From Vibrio tubiashii ATCC 19109 (lineage in GTDB: Bacteria; Pseudomonadota; Gammaproteobacteria; Enterobacterales; Vibrionaceae), in NCBI RefSeq assembly GCF_000772105.1, contig NZ_CP009354.1, forward strand, positions 620,001 through 684,000: a stretch of DNA of 64,000 nucleotides. Reading direction: 5' to 3'. The notes beneath the pieces were generated by a model. That model did no database searches. It saw only the letters and a program-made list of their open reading frames with translations, and was not told the DNA's origin. The position numbers and the translations under genes are program-made. Below, in pieces: positions 47,219-56,989 of the stretch. The first letter of the stretch is position 1. Every line of letters begins with the position of its first letter.

Positions 47219-48403
47219 GTGCTCAATATTACCGACAAAAAGGTCGAAGAAGCCATTCCACCCGTTTTGCGTCTTGGGTTTCGGCCTTTCTTTCTTCTTG
47301 GTTCTATTTATGCCGTTATTGCGATAGCGGTTTGGGTATGGATGTTTCAATCCGGCCAGCCAACAACATTGCAAGTGCCTGCGCTGTGGTGGCACGTACA
47401 TGAAATGATCTTTGGCTTTGCGATGGCGATTGTTGTCGGCTTTGTGTTAACTGCAGTGCAAAACTGGACGGGCATTAACGGCACTAAACATCACCGTTTA
47501 GCCATCTTGGTTGGGTTGTGGTTAGCGCCTCGCGTACTGTTATGGACGCCAACGCCGTTGTGGCTCATCTCTTCTATTGAAGCTCTGTTTTTGGCTATGA
47601 CCGCATTTGAAGTCGGGACGCGCGTGGTCAAAGCAAAAGGGTGGCGTAACCTGTTTTTCGTTCCCTTGTTTGTTCTGGCAATCGTGGCTAACTTTGCCAG
47701 TTACGCAACAGTGAAGGGGATGCCACCGTTTCCTTCATCGGCGGTGTGGCAAGCTATGCTGTGGTGGTTCACCTTGTTGCTTTCTATTATGGGGAGCAGA
47801 GTGATCCCATTCTTTACGGCTCGTCGGTTTAATTTCGAAAAGCCTCAACCTACTGTCTGGTTAGATTGGGTGGCGAATTTGCCATTGGTAGGGCTGTTTA
47901 TTCTCAGCTTCTTCCCGATGACGTTTGCACAATTAGGTCAGCCATTAATGGTGATTTCAGGAGTAGCGCATTTCATTAGAGTGATGAGGTGGCAGCCGTG
48001 GCGAACTCTCAGTGAGCCTCTCGTCTGGTCGCTGCACGCAACCTACTTATGTATTCCAGTGAGTTTGTTGCTGCGTGGTTTACTCGACAACCCATTTGCC
48101 AGCCACAATATGCTGCACATGTTTGCTATTGGCGCCATTGGTGGTGTGATCTTAGCGATGATCGCACGTGTAACGATGGGGCACACCGGGCGCGCGATTT
48201 ACCAAGGTCCAAATATGAGTGTTGCTTTCGCAGCGATTATATTGGCTGCTTTGGTTCGTAGCTTGGGCGTTGCGTTTTTCCCTCAATATCTGATTGAATC
48301 GGTCAACATCAGCGCCGCATTGTGGATACTCGCATTCGCTATGTATGTGGGAATGTTTGGCAAGATGCTGATCACGCCAAGAGTCGATGGGCACCCTGGT
48401 TAA
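47219..48403 (+). CDS. nnrS: NnrS family protein
   Basis: A membrane protein of 394 residues with about twelve helices, and the conserved FRPFFLLG near the N-terminus and HMFAIGAIGG near residue 315 characteristic of NnrS. NnrS proteins are heme- and copper-containing and protect cells from nitric oxide. GTG 47219 has a well-spaced AGGAG; another GTG at 47177 is in frame but would put the start before the promoter-to-RBS region makes sense. NorR-type sites lie upstream. Confidence 0.9.
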   Translation: MLNITDKKVEEAIPPVLRLGFRPFFLLGSIYAVIAIAVWVWMFQSGQPTTLQVPALWWHVHEMIFGFAMAIVVGFVLTAVQNWTGINGTKHHRLAILVGLWLAPRVLLWTPTPLWLISSIEALFLAMTAFEVGTRVVKAKGWRNLFFVPLFVLAIVANFASYATVKGMPPFPSSAVWQAMLWWFTLLLSIMGSRVIPFFTARRFNFEKPQPTVWLDWVANLPLVGLFILSFFPMTFAQLGQPLMVISGVAHFIRVMRWQPWRTLSEPLVWSLHATYLCIPVSLLLRGLLDNPFASHNMLHMFAIGAIGGVILAMIARVTMGHTGRAIYQGPNMSVAFAAIILAALVRSLGVAFFPQYLIESVNISAALWILAFAMYVGMFGKMLITPRVDGHPG

Positions 48404-48421
48404 AGTGAATTAAATCAAAAG

Positions 48422-48449
48422 AAAAGGCTTGGCGAGTGCCAAGCCTTTT
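48422..48449. terminator. Bidirectional terminator between nnrS and glpD
   Basis: AAAAGGCTTGGC and GCCAAGCCTTTT form a 12-bp stem with a 4-base loop. Confidence 0.88.
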
Positions 48450-48472
48450 GCATTGCGATAGGAAAGTGGGGG

Positions 48473-50026
48473 CTAACCTACCTCAGAAAACGGGACCACT
48501 GTGGCAGGTTGCTTACTCTTTAGATAGTCACTTAGCGCCTGTTGCTCTTGGCTGTCTAGGTACAAGCCAAGTTTGGTACGACGCCACAATATATCCTCTT
48601 CAGTGACTGACATTTCATGTTCAATGAGATAGTCGATTTCACGTTGAAAAACACCTTGAGCTGCGTCCGAGAACTTAGTTCCCAGCGCATCAATATCTTC
48701 CATTCCTTCCAGTAGCTTCCATGTATAGGTGCCAAATTGCGTTACGTAGCGCAGCAATAATGCTTCGGGTAACCAAGGGTAAGCGTTGTGAATCGTTGCG
48801 GCTAGCTGCTCACGTGAGCAACTGAAGTTACCGCCAGGAAGCGCATGGTTTGCTGTCCAAGGTGTACCCATATTAGGTAGGTAAGGCTTGAGCTTTTCTA
48901 ACGCAGCTTCACCCAGCTTACGGTAGGTCGTGAGCTTGCCACCAAATACGGAAAGCAGTGGTGCTTGGTCATATTCCGCTTCCAGTTCAAGTGTGTAATC
49001 GCGCGTGATTGCTTGTGGTGAGTCTGATTCGTCATCACATAAAGGGCGCACGCCGCTGTATGTCCAAACCACGTCCTCACGTTTAAGCTGCTGGACGAAG
49101 TGTTGGTTGACGATGTCGATGAGGTAATCGACTTCATCATCAGAGATGGCAACTTCACGTGGGTCACCTTTGTATTCCACATCGGTGGTACCAAGGATCG
49201 AGAACTTATCTAAATAAGGAATCATGAACACGATTCGGTGATCTTGGTTTTGAAGAATGTAAGCTTGAGGCTCATCATGAATACGAGGAACGACAATATG
49301 CGATCCTTTGATCAAGCGAATATTGCGAGGAGAAGCTTGCTCTAAACCATCATCAAAGAACTGTTTGACCCACGGCCCTGCCGCGTTGACTAAGGCTTTC
49401 GCCTTGCGTTCTATTGCTTGGCCTGTCAGTTCATCACGAATAGTCACGCTCCACAGTTCACCTTCACGTCGAGCGCTTTCTACACGGCTGTAGTTACGGA
49501 TCTCTGCATTGTTCTCCTGAGCAGCAAGGACATTGAGCAGCACTAAGCGCGCGTCGTCTACCCAGCAGTCTGAATACTCAAAGCCTTTTTTCATTTCAGG
49601 CTTAAGTATGCCGGACTTGGCTAAATCAATCCCTTTACTTGCAGGTAGTGTGGTGCGTTTACCTAGGTTGTCGTAAAGGAATAGTCCACAACGGATCATC
49701 CAAGCTGGGCGGAGAAATGGTCGATGAGGTAAGCGAAAACGCATCGGTTGAGCAACATGGGGCGCTTTCTGGAGTAATACTTCACGTTCAGCGAGCGCTT
49801 CCGAAACCAAACGAAACTCATAATGCTCTAGATAGCGTAAGCCACCGTGGATCAGTTTAGAACTGGCCGACGAAGTGGCTGACGCGAAATCTTGTGCTTC
49901 GTATAGACCGACTGATAGTCCACGACCTGCCGCATCTGCAGCAATACCTGCGCCATTGATACCACCACCAATAACGATCAAATCTAAAACTTTTTGCGAA
50001 TTAGCCGAATTCTGGTTGTTACTCAT
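48473..50026 (-). CDS. glpD: Aerobic glycerol-3-phosphate dehydrogenase GlpD
   Basis: A protein of 517 residues of the FAD-dependent GlpD family, with the dinucleotide motif GGGINGAGIAADAAGRG near residue 18 and the substrate-binding SKLIHGG-type segment. It oxidises glycerol-3-phosphate to dihydroxyacetone phosphate at the inner membrane and feeds electrons to the quinone pool. It lies downstream of glpR, with its own promoter and GlpR-like motifs at 50047 and 50119. A terminator follows at 48422. Confidence 0.96.
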   Translation of the reverse strand: MSNNQNSANSQKVLDLIVIGGGINGAGIAADAAGRGLSVGLYEAQDFASATSSASSKLIHGGLRYLEHYEFRLVSEALAEREVLLQKAPHVAQPMRFRLPHRPFLRPAWMIRCGLFLYDNLGKRTTLPASKGIDLAKSGILKPEMKKGFEYSDCWVDDARLVLLNVLAAQENNAEIRNYSRVESARREGELWSVTIRDELTGQAIERKAKALVNAAGPWVKQFFDDGLEQASPRNIRLIKGSHIVVPRIHDEPQAYILQNQDHRIVFMIPYLDKFSILGTTDVEYKGDPREVAISDDEVDYLIDIVNQHFVQQLKREDVVWTYSGVRPLCDDESDSPQAITRDYTLELEAEYDQAPLLSVFGGKLTTYRKLGEAALEKLKPYLPNMGTPWTANHALPGGNFSCSREQLAATIHNAYPWLPEALLLRYVTQFGTYTWKLLEGMEDIDALGTKFSDAAQGVFQREIDYLIEHEMSVTEEDILWRRTKLGLYLDSQEQQALSDYLKSKQPATVVPFSEVG

Positions 50027-50146
50027 GAATATGACCTTGTGTTGAGCGAACGAGCATTTTTGAACATAATTGAATCCTAGCTCAGCTTTCGTTTTTGATC
50101 ACTATTTATTTTCGTTTACGCTCGTTTGTGTGATTTGTGCACAAAA

Positions 50147-50172
50147 AAACCTTTATCTCGCGATAAAGGTTT
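50147..50172 (-). terminator. Terminator of glpR
   Basis: AAACCTTTATC and GATAAAGGTTT form an 11-bp stem with a 4-base loop; the flanking A-run gives T residues on the minus strand. Confidence 0.8.
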
Positions 50173-50205
50173 CAATAAGGTTAAATTCAAATGAAGAAAT
50201 GTTGA

Positions 50206-50979
50206 TTATTCTTCTTTGTTTACCACTTCTAAAGGAATGGAGTGTTCTCTAAGGATTGAAAGAATTTCTTTTGGTGGCTGCTTATCGGTAAACAACATGT
50301 GGAGTTGAGAGATGTTGCCTAGTTTGACCATTGCATTACGACCGAACTTGGAGTGGTCAACGGCTAAGAACACACTACGGCTGTTCTCAATAATCGCTTG
50401 TTTCACTCTGACTTCATGGTAGTCAAAGTCGAGTAGAGAACCATCAAAATCAATGCCACTAATCCCCAGAATACCGAAGTCTAGTCTGAACTGTTTGACG
50501 AAATCGAGTGTTGCTTCGCCGACAATACCGCCGTCTCGATTGCGCACCTCTCCGCCTGCGAGAATCACTTTAAATTCTGGATTCGGAAGCAAGATAGTCG
50601 CGACATTGATGTTATTGGTGACAACACGTAATTGCTTGTGATTTTTACTCAGTGCACGAGCGATGGCCTCTGGGGTGGTACCGATGTCGATAAATAGCGT
50701 CGCGCCATCTGGAATGTGTTTGACCACTTCGTCAGCGATCACATCCTTTTCATTGAAGTTCATGCTCTTACGATCGGTATAAGAGGTGTTTTCTGAACTT
50801 AATGGGATCGTAGCACCGCCGTGATAGCGGCGAATTTTGTTTTCGTCCGCTAACTCATTCAGATCTCGTCTGATGGTTTGTGGACTGACATTAAACTTTT
50901 CAACTAACTCATCAGTACTCACATAGCCCTGCTTTTGTACAAGAGCAATGATTTGCTGATGTCTTGGTATTTGCTTCAC
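50206..50979 (-). CDS. glpR: GlpR, DeoR-family repressor of glycerol-3-phosphate genes
   Basis: A protein of 257 residues with a DeoR helix-turn-helix, including VSPQTIRRDLNEL at about 31-43, and the sugar-phosphate-sensing domain with LFIDIGTTPEAIARAL. E. coli GlpR has 252 residues. It lies between glpK and glpD on the same strand, as in other glp clusters. A 35-base inverted repeat at 50995-51029 just upstream may be an autoregulatory site. Confidence 0.94.
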   Translation of the reverse strand: MKQIPRHQQIIALVQKQGYVSTDELVEKFNVSPQTIRRDLNELADENKIRRYHGGATIPLSSENTSYTDRKSMNFNEKDVIADEVVKHIPDGATLFIDIGTTPEAIARALSKNHKQLRVVTNNINVATILLPNPEFKVILAGGEVRNRDGGIVGEATLDFVKQFRLDFGILGISGIDFDGSLLDFDYHEVRVKQAIIENSRSVFLAVDHSKFGRNAMVKLGNISQLHMLFTDKQPPKEILSILREHSIPLEVVNKEE

Positions 50980-50994
50980 TCGCCGCTCCCTGTG

Positions 50995-51029
50995 TTCGAA
51001 CTATTAGAATTAATACACTAATATTCGAA
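50995..51029. promoter_or_regulatory. Dyad before glpR
   Basis: TTCGAACTATTAG and CTAATATTCGAA form an inverted repeat with one inserted base, starting 16 bases upstream of the glpR start. TTCGAA resembles the core of the E. coli GlpR site. Confidence 0.4.
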
Positions 51030-51106
51030 AATAATAACTCGCGCTATTGTGCGCGAATTCTTTCGTTCTGAGAAGAGAAGCGTGTACGGAATAGGGGGCA
51101 AGGCGC

Positions 51107-51130
51107 AAAAAAGGGCGCCTTAAGGCGCCC
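51107..51130 (-). terminator. Terminator of glpK
   Basis: GGGCGCC and GGCGCCC form a GC-rich palindrome centred on TTAA, with an A-run to its left giving U residues on the minus-strand transcript. It separates glpK from glpR. Confidence 0.75.
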
Positions 51131-51162
51131 CACTTTCGTTAATCGAATGTCGGATTTATTTA

Positions 51163-52680
51163 CTAGTCTTCTTCATTATGCATTTCAGCCCATACCTGAG
51201 CACACTTCACGGCGCGCTTCCATCCTTTGTAGCGGCGATTGCGTTTCTCTTCGTCATGATGAGGCTCAAAGGTGCGATCGAGTTCGGCTTTGTTTTGCAG
51301 CTCATCAATGCTATTCCAATATCCAACAGCAAGGCCAGCAAGGTAAGCCGCTCCCAATGCGGTGACTTCGGTTACTTTAGGACGGTGAACCTCAGTATCT
51401 AAAACATCTGATTGGAACTGCATAAGGAAATTATTAGCGACTGCACCTCCATCAACACGTAAGTTGGCCAGTTTAATGCCCGAGTCCGCCTGCATCGCAT
51501 CAAGAACATCTCTGGTTTGATAGGCGATACCTTCTAGCGTCGCTCTTATGATGTGGTTAGAGCTGACACCACGAGTTAGGCCAACAATAGTGCCACGCGC
51601 CCAAGCATCCCAATACGGAGCACCAAGGCCGGTAAAAGCAGGGACGACATACACCCCATTGGATGAGTCGACTTTGGTGGCGAAGTATTCAGAATCTTTT
51701 GCGTCAGCAAGCAGTTTCATCTCATCACGTAACCATTGGATAGATGCGCCACCCATGAATACCGCGCCTTCTAATGCATAAGCAGGTTCCCCTGAAGGTC
51801 CACAAGCCAACGTAGTGAGCAAACCATGGGTAGAGTTGACCTTCTCTTGTCCGGTGTTCATCAGTAGGAAACAACCTGTTCCATAGGTGTTTTTAGCTTG
51901 ACCAGCTTCGACACACATTTGGCCGTAGAGTGCGGCTTGCTGGTCTCCAGCGATACCGGCAATAGGGATCCTTGTACCGCCTTTACCACCAATGTTGGTT
52001 TGTCCGTAAATTTCAGAAGAGCGTTTAACCTCTGGCATCATTGAAGCCGGAATTCCTAGTTCATCAAGTAGTTTTTGATCCCAGCACAAGTCGTTGATGT
52101 TGAACAACATGGTACGTGATGCGTTGGTGTAGTCAGTGACATGAACACGGCCTTGAGTCATTTTCCAAACTAACCAAGTATCAACGGTGCCGAACAAGAG
52201 CTTGCCCGCTTCGGCATCTTCTCTTGCTCCTTCTACGTTGTCGAGTATCCATTTTACTTTGGTTCCCGAGAAGTAAGGATCGAGAACTAACCCCGTATTC
52301 TCTCTGACGTACTCTTCCAATCCTCGTTCTTTGAGCTGCTCACAAATTTCTGCAGTTCGGCGGCACTGCCATACGATCGCATTGTAAACAGGTTTACCCG
52401 TCTCTTTATTCCAAACGATGGTGGTTTCACGTTGGTTAGTGATGCCAATAGCTGCGAGCTGATCACTGCTTATGCCAGACTTAGCCAGAGTTTCAATCAA
52501 GGTTGAACTTTGGGTTGCCCAGATTTCGAGAGGGTCATGTTCCACCCATCCTGACTGAGGATAGATTTGTGTGAATTCACGTTGCGAGATACTAACGATG
52601 TTTGCATCGTGATCCAAAATCACCGCGCGTGAGCTTGTTGTGCCTTGGTCTAGGGCAACAATGTACTTTTGCTCAGTCAT
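51163..52680 (-). CDS. glpK: Glycerol kinase GlpK
   Basis: A protein of 505 residues of the FGGY kinase family, with the N-terminal DQGTTSSR motif, a GVRVDGG-type segment (here [11 protein letters not shown]) and the FGGY-like YGTGCF region. It phosphorylates glycerol to glycerol-3-phosphate. It is the first gene of the minus-strand glp set. No glpF, the usual glycerol facilitator partner, is encoded beside it in this window. Confidence 0.97.
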   Translation of the reverse strand: MTEQKYIVALDQGTTSSRAVILDHDANIVSISQREFTQIYPQSGWVEHDPLEIWATQSSTLIETLAKSGISSDQLAAIGITNQRETTIVWNKETGKPVYNAIVWQCRRTAEICEQLKERGLEEYVRENTGLVLDPYFSGTKVKWILDNVEGAREDAEAGKLLFGTVDTWLVWKMTQGRVHVTDYTNASRTMLFNINDLCWDQKLLDELGIPASMMPEVKRSSEIYGQTNIGGKGGTRIPIAGIAGDQQAALYGQMCVEAGQAKNTYGTGCFLLMNTGQEKVNSTHGLLTTLACGPSGEPAYALEGAVFMGGASIQWLRDEMKLLADAKDSEYFATKVDSSNGVYVVPAFTGLGAPYWDAWARGTIVGLTRGVSSNHIIRATLEGIAYQTRDVLDAMQADSGIKLANLRVDGGAVANNFLMQFQSDVLDTEVHRPKVTEVTALGAAYLAGLAVGYWNSIDELQNKAELDRTFEPHHDEEKRNRRYKGWKRAVKCAQVWAEMHNEED

Positions 52681-53289
52681 GGTAAGAGTCCTTTTGTTTC
52701 GTTATTACTATTTTAGCTAATCTTGGTCTGCTTATCTTTGCCGTGCGAGTCGAGACAGAGCGGTTTGAGCAGTAAAGATTGGTGTAGTTTCCCTGTTTAT
52801 GCACATTAATTTTGCACATATCACGGCAATCGAAAACAAACGAGCATAAAAAATGAGCGTTTAAGCATGTAAATGTTAAGTAAACGCGCTTTGTTTGTTA
52901 ATCATCTCTGTCTGTTTGCTATCTATGGGTAGTTGTCGAAAGCCCTAAAAAATCGATGTTAGCCCCTTAATGAGCGTGCCTTTCAGTCACTCTGTTATCG
53001 AGAGTATCACCGTTGTGAATAGCTTTATTTGAGATTTTGTACGGTAGGGGAGTTGGTGTTTTGTTCAATATGGTCATTCGAACAGTAACTAAATATGTGA
53101 AAAGTGGAAGCGCGCGCTAACTATTTTGCCTTAATACACTGTATTTACTCAGATTTAATTCTTATGCAACATTTGTCACAGAAATAAATTGAATTTCTAA
53201 TAGAATGCGCAGGCTTTCGAACGAAACTTTATTTTGCTCGTTCGAGTTTTTGAAGACCCTACTATCGCTCAAATTATAATGAGGCCCCT
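52681..53289. promoter_or_regulatory. Divergent promoter region of glpK and glpT
   Basis: This 609-base gap has no gene. It contains CAAACGAGCAT at 52837-52847 (also before glpD), a CRP-like TGCAA-N6-TCACA at 53165-53180, and a perfect 8-bp inverted repeat TCGAACGA/TCGTTCGA at 53217 and 53238 just before glpT. Sites of this shape are likely GlpR targets. I see no remnant of glpF. Confidence 0.55.
53217..53245. promoter_or_regulatory. GlpR-like dyad before glpT
   Basis: TCGAACGA (53217-53224) and TCGTTCGA (53238-53245) are exact inverted repeats separated by 13 bases. The right arm is the reverse of the GAACGAGCA motif seen before glpD and glpK. Confidence 0.55.
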
Positions 53290-54654
53290 ATGTTTGGAAT
53301 ATTTAAACCTAAGGCGCACATCGATCGATTACCCACAGATAAGATTGATGGCGCTTATTCCCGTTTACGTTGGCAGCTCTTTATCGGCATCTTTGTCGGT
53401 TATGCGGGCTACTATCTAGTACGTAAAAACTTCAGTCTGGCTATGCCATACCTAATTGAACAAGGCTTTAGTCGTGGTGATCTTGGCGTTGCGCTTGCTG
53501 CGGTCTCTATTGCTTATGGTCTGTCCAAATTTTTGATGGGCAGTGTGTCGGACCGCTCTAACCCACGTTATTTCCTAAGTGGCGGTCTGTTGATGTCAGC
53601 CTTGGTGATGTTCTGTTTTGGCTTTATGCCTTGGGCTACCGAAAGCATCGCGGCCATGTTCATTCTGTTGTTCTTGAACGGCTGGTTCCAAGGAATGGGC
53701 TGGCCTGCCTGCGGTCGAACTATGGTTCACTGGTGGTCGCGTAAAGAGCGGGGTGAGATCGTTTCGGTTTGGAACGTGGCACACAACGTTGGCGGCGGCT
53801 TAATTGGCCCTCTGTTTATTCTTGGATTATGGGCATTCAACGATGATTGGCGAACTGCTTTCTATGTTCCCGCTTTCTTTGCCACTCTCGTTGCGATTTT
53901 TATCTGGTTTACTGTTCGAGATACGCCTCAGTCTTGTGGCTTGCCTCCGATTGAAGAGTACAAAGAAGATTACCCAGATGACTACGACAAGTCACATGAG
54001 AAAGAGATGACCGCAAAAGAGATCTTCTTTAAATATGTTTTCTCTAACAAGCTGTTGTGGTCGATTGCGATTGCCAATGCGTTTGTCTACCTGATTCGTT
54101 ACGGAGTATTGGACTGGGCACCTGTGTACCTCAAAGAAGCGAAAGATTTTTCAGTCGACAAATCCTCATGGGCTTACTTCTTATATGAGTGGGCAGGGAT
54201 CCCTGGCACTCTGCTTTGTGGCTGGATTTCCGATAAGTTGTTCAAAGGTCGCCGAGCACCTGCAGGTATCTTGTTTATGGTTCTCGTTACCGTCGCAGTT
54301 CTGGTTTACTGGTTTAACCCAGCCGGTAACCCTACGGTTGATATGATGGCTCTCGTGGCGATCGGCTTCTTAATTTACGGCCCAGTAATGCTAATCGGTC
54401 TCTATGCATTAGAACTGGCACCGAAGAAGGCAGCGGGAACAGCTGCAGGACTGACTGGCTTGTTTGGTTACTTAGGTGGCGCTGTGGCGGCGAATGCGAT
54501 TCTCGGCTATACGGTTGACCACTTTGGCTGGGATGGCGGATTCATCATCTTGGTTGGCTCTTGTATTACATCTATCGTTTGTTTGACCTATGCCTTCTTA
54601 GGTGAACGAGCGCACCACGAACAAAAAGCACGCGAGAAAGAAGCGCTAGCCTGA
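53290..54654 (+). CDS. glpT: Glycerol-3-phosphate transporter GlpT
   Basis: A protein of 454 residues of the organophosphate:phosphate antiporter family, with twelve membrane segments. The N-terminal [19 protein letters not shown] is typical of GlpT/UhpT and contains the conserved Arg. It exchanges glycerol-3-phosphate for phosphate across the inner membrane. It diverges from the glpK gene and probably shares GlpR control. A GAGG site precedes the ATG. Confidence 0.95.
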   Translation: MFGIFKPKAHIDRLPTDKIDGAYSRLRWQLFIGIFVGYAGYYLVRKNFSLAMPYLIEQGFSRGDLGVALAAVSIAYGLSKFLMGSVSDRSNPRYFLSGGLLMSALVMFCFGFMPWATESIAAMFILLFLNGWFQGMGWPACGRTMVHWWSRKERGEIVSVWNVAHNVGGGLIGPLFILGLWAFNDDWRTAFYVPAFFATLVAIFIWFTVRDTPQSCGLPPIEEYKEDYPDDYDKSHEKEMTAKEIFFKYVFSNKLLWSIAIANAFVYLIRYGVLDWAPVYLKEAKDFSVDKSSWAYFLYEWAGIPGTLLCGWISDKLFKGRRAPAGILFMVLVTVAVLVYWFNPAGNPTVDMMALVAIGFLIYGPVMLIGLYALELAPKKAAGTAAGLTGLFGYLGGAVAANAILGYTVDHFGWDGGFIILVGSCITSIVCLTYAFLGERAHHEQKAREKEALA

Positions 54655-54741
54655 TAGCAGCTTGTTGCTTCTTGAGTAAAAACTATAAAAACAACGTCAG
54701 TGACATATAATGCTTATTGTTAATTTTTATGCATAAGCGAA

Positions 54742-54775
54742 AAAATCCCCCAGCAGGTATCTGCTGGGGGATTTT
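54742..54775. terminator. Bidirectional terminator between glpT and dapD
   Basis: AAAATCCCCCAGCAG and CTGCTGGGGGATTTT form a 15-bp stem with a 4-base loop. Confidence 0.92.
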
Positions 54776-54810
54776 CTTATTAACAAGCGCTAATTTGGTC
54801 TACTGTGCTA

Positions 54811-55842
54811 TTAGTTGTTGCTGTGAAGCTCAGAGTTCAGTTCTACAGCCGTCTTGTTAGCAAGACATTCAATTTGGCCGGTTACTGAGTTGCGACGGAA
54901 GAGCAGGTCAGATACGCCAGCAAGATCACGAGCTTTAACCACTTCTACTTCATTGCCATCTGAATCAAGCATACGTACTTTAGAGCCCGCAGTTACGTAA
55001 AGACCAGATTCAACAGTACAACGATCGCCTAGTGGGAAACCAAGACCTGCGTTAGCACCAAGCAGTGAGTTTTCACCGATAGATACGACAACGGTACCGC
55101 CACCAGATAGCGTACCCATGATAGATGCACCGCCACCGATATCTGAACCGTCGCCAACAACCACACCAGCAGAAATACGGCCTTCAACCATGCTTACACC
55201 TGTTGTGCCCGCATTGAAGTTAATGAAGCCTTCGTGCATAACCGTAGTACCTTCGCCCACGTGCGCACCAAGACGTACGCGAGATGTGTCAGCGATACGA
55301 ACGCCTGCAGGAACCACGTAATCAACCATCTTAGGAAACTTATCGACACAATCTACAGATAGTGCGCGACCTGCTAGACGAGCTTCAATTTGACGCTCAG
55401 CCAGTTCTGGTAGATCGATAGGACCTTCGTTAGTCCAAGCAATGTTGTGCAGTAGGCCGAAGATACCATCAAGCACGGTACCGTGAGGTTGAACTAGGCG
55501 GTTAGAGATCAGTTGTAGCTTAAGGAAGCCTTCTGCTACTGACGCTGGTTTCTCGTCCGATGCTAGAACAACCAGTACTAGTGGCTGAGAAGATTCCGCT
55601 GCTTTTGCCGCGAATGATGCGTTTGCTGCGTCGCCATTTGCTTCAAATGCGCCAGCAAGCTCAGCACTTTGAGCCGCAGAGATTTCGATAGCTTGGTTAC
55701 CTTGCTCATAACCTGCCACTTTTGCTACCGCTTCAACTAGAGCATCAGCTGGGTTAAGAACTGGGTTTGGGAAAAATGCTTCGATGATTTTTCCATCACG
55801 GTTTTTGGTTGCCGTACCAAAGGCTAGAGAAAAGTAAGCCAT
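54811..55842 (-). CDS. dapD: Tetrahydrodipicolinate N-succinyltransferase DapD
   Basis: A protein of 343 residues, the long DapD type seen in vibrios and pseudomonads and not the 274-residue E. coli type. A mixed N-terminal domain is followed by hexapeptide repeats forming a left-handed beta helix (about 165-290, including GEGTTVMHEGFINFNAG). It transfers succinyl from succinyl-CoA to tetrahydrodipicolinate in lysine and diaminopimelate synthesis. It is a single-gene unit between terminators at 54742 and 56036. Confidence 0.95.
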   Translation of the reverse strand: MAYFSLAFGTATKNRDGKIIEAFFPNPVLNPADALVEAVAKVAGYEQGNQAIEISAAQSAELAGAFEANGDAANASFAAKAAESSQPLVLVVLASDEKPASVAEGFLKLQLISNRLVQPHGTVLDGIFGLLHNIAWTNEGPIDLPELAERQIEARLAGRALSVDCVDKFPKMVDYVVPAGVRIADTSRVRLGAHVGEGTTVMHEGFINFNAGTTGVSMVEGRISAGVVVGDGSDIGGGASIMGTLSGGGTVVVSIGENSLLGANAGLGFPLGDRCTVESGLYVTAGSKVRMLDSDGNEVEVVKARDLAGVSDLLFRRNSVTGQIECLANKTAVELNSELHSNN

Positions 55843-56181
55843 GTTTCATCTCCATGTAGATATCGTTTCGACAGGGCGTTGTTGCTCTGTCTCAAATTAA
55901 GTTAGATTCATCATAAAGAGACGATTTAAGAGTTTAAAGACCTGAAATGGAGAAAGTCTGTAAGCCGATATTTTTTGTCTCTTTAGCGATATGTTGTCTT
56001 TTTGTATATATTGGCGATTTTGCTACCCGCAATAAAAAGAGCCCGAAGCAATGCTTCGGGCTCTTTAGTAAGACTTTACTTATAACTGATTGGCGCTGCG
56101 CTTTTTGCGCTTATTACTGTTTATATAGCTTTATACTACCAACCGTTCATACCCGTGAGCTTGGGTATGTGAAGCAAGTAA
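55843..56181. other. Gap between dapD and prx2
   Basis: This 339-base gap holds the dapD promoter, a strong terminator for prx2 at 56036-56066, and a further stem CATACCC/GGGTATG at 56148-56169. An open frame on the + strand from 55947 runs into the antisense of prx2 and is not a gene. Confidence 0.6.
56036..56066 (-). terminator. Terminator of prx2
   Basis: AAAGAGCCCGAAGC and GCTTCGGGCTCTTT form a 14-bp stem with a 3-base loop, followed on the minus strand by a T-run. Confidence 0.9.
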
Positions 56182-56790
56182 TTACTTGCTTAGGTCTTCT
56201 GCGTGCTCAGATAGGAACGCTGCAACACCTTTTGGAGATGCGTCCATACCTGCTTTACCTTCTTCCCACTGTGCAGGACATACTTCACCGTTCTTCTGGT
56301 GGAAGTTTAGAGCGTCAACCATGCGTAGCATTTCGTCGATGTTACGGCCTAGTGGTAGGTCGTTAACTACTTGGTGACGTACTAGACCTTCTTCGTCGAT
56401 TAGGAAAGAACCACGGAAAGCAACGCCTGCTTCTGGGTGCTCAACGTCATATGCTTTACAGATTTCGTGCTTAACGTCAGCAACTAGTGGGTACTTAACT
56501 TGACCGATACCGCCATCTTCGATAGCAGTGTTACGCCATGCGTTGTGAGAGAACTGAGAATCGATAGAAACACCGATTACTTCAACACCTTTAGCTTGGA
56601 AATCAGCTAGACGGTTGTCGAAAGCGATTAGCTCAGATGGGCAAACGAAAGTGAAATCTAGTGGGTAGAAGAAAACAACTGCTTTCTTACCTTTAGTGAA
56701 CTCTGCAAAGTTGAAGTTATCAACGATTTCACCGTTACCTAGAACAGCTGCAGCAGTAAAATCTGGGGCTTGACGACCTACTAGTACCAT
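56182..56790 (-). CDS. prx2: 2-Cys peroxiredoxin (Prx2-type)
   Basis: A protein of 202 residues from ATG 56790, which follows AGGAGC; the frame runs open 57 codons further but that part is AT-rich and not conserved. Peroxidatic Cys50 lies in DFTFVCPSE and resolving Cys171 in GEVCPAQW. A GGIG motif near residue 103 is present, while the Tyr-Phe of the hyperoxidation-sensitive type is not evident at the C-terminus. It diverges from oxyR2, as in vibrios where OxyR2 activates Prx2 for low H2O2 levels. It differs from AhpC (40161). Confidence 0.92.
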   Translation of the reverse strand: MVLVGRQAPDFTAAAVLGNGEIVDNFNFAEFTKGKKAVVFFYPLDFTFVCPSELIAFDNRLADFQAKGVEVIGVSIDSQFSHNAWRNTAIEDGGIGQVKYPLVADVKHEICKAYDVEHPEAGVAFRGSFLIDEEGLVRHQVVNDLPLGRNIDEMLRMVDALNFHQKNGEVCPAQWEEGKAGMDASPKGVAAFLSEHAEDLSK

Positions 56791-56989
56791 TTTTTTGCTC
56801 CTAAAATATATGGTTAGTTCCAAACCAAGATAAGTGTTTTTGGTTTGGTCCGTGTTTGTACGCGACAAACTATAGTACACATTGTAGTATGTAAAAAAGC
56901 GAATTAAATAGATTAAGTTAATCGAAAAAAGCGATAAATTAGTTTTTATTAACTTGGTCAATATCTAGTCAGAAGTAATAAACAAATCT

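Noticed and set aside
55947..56366. 139-residue open frame with hydrophobic N-terminus
   Set aside because: Its second half is antisense to prx2 and it spans a terminator; no ribosome site or family pattern.
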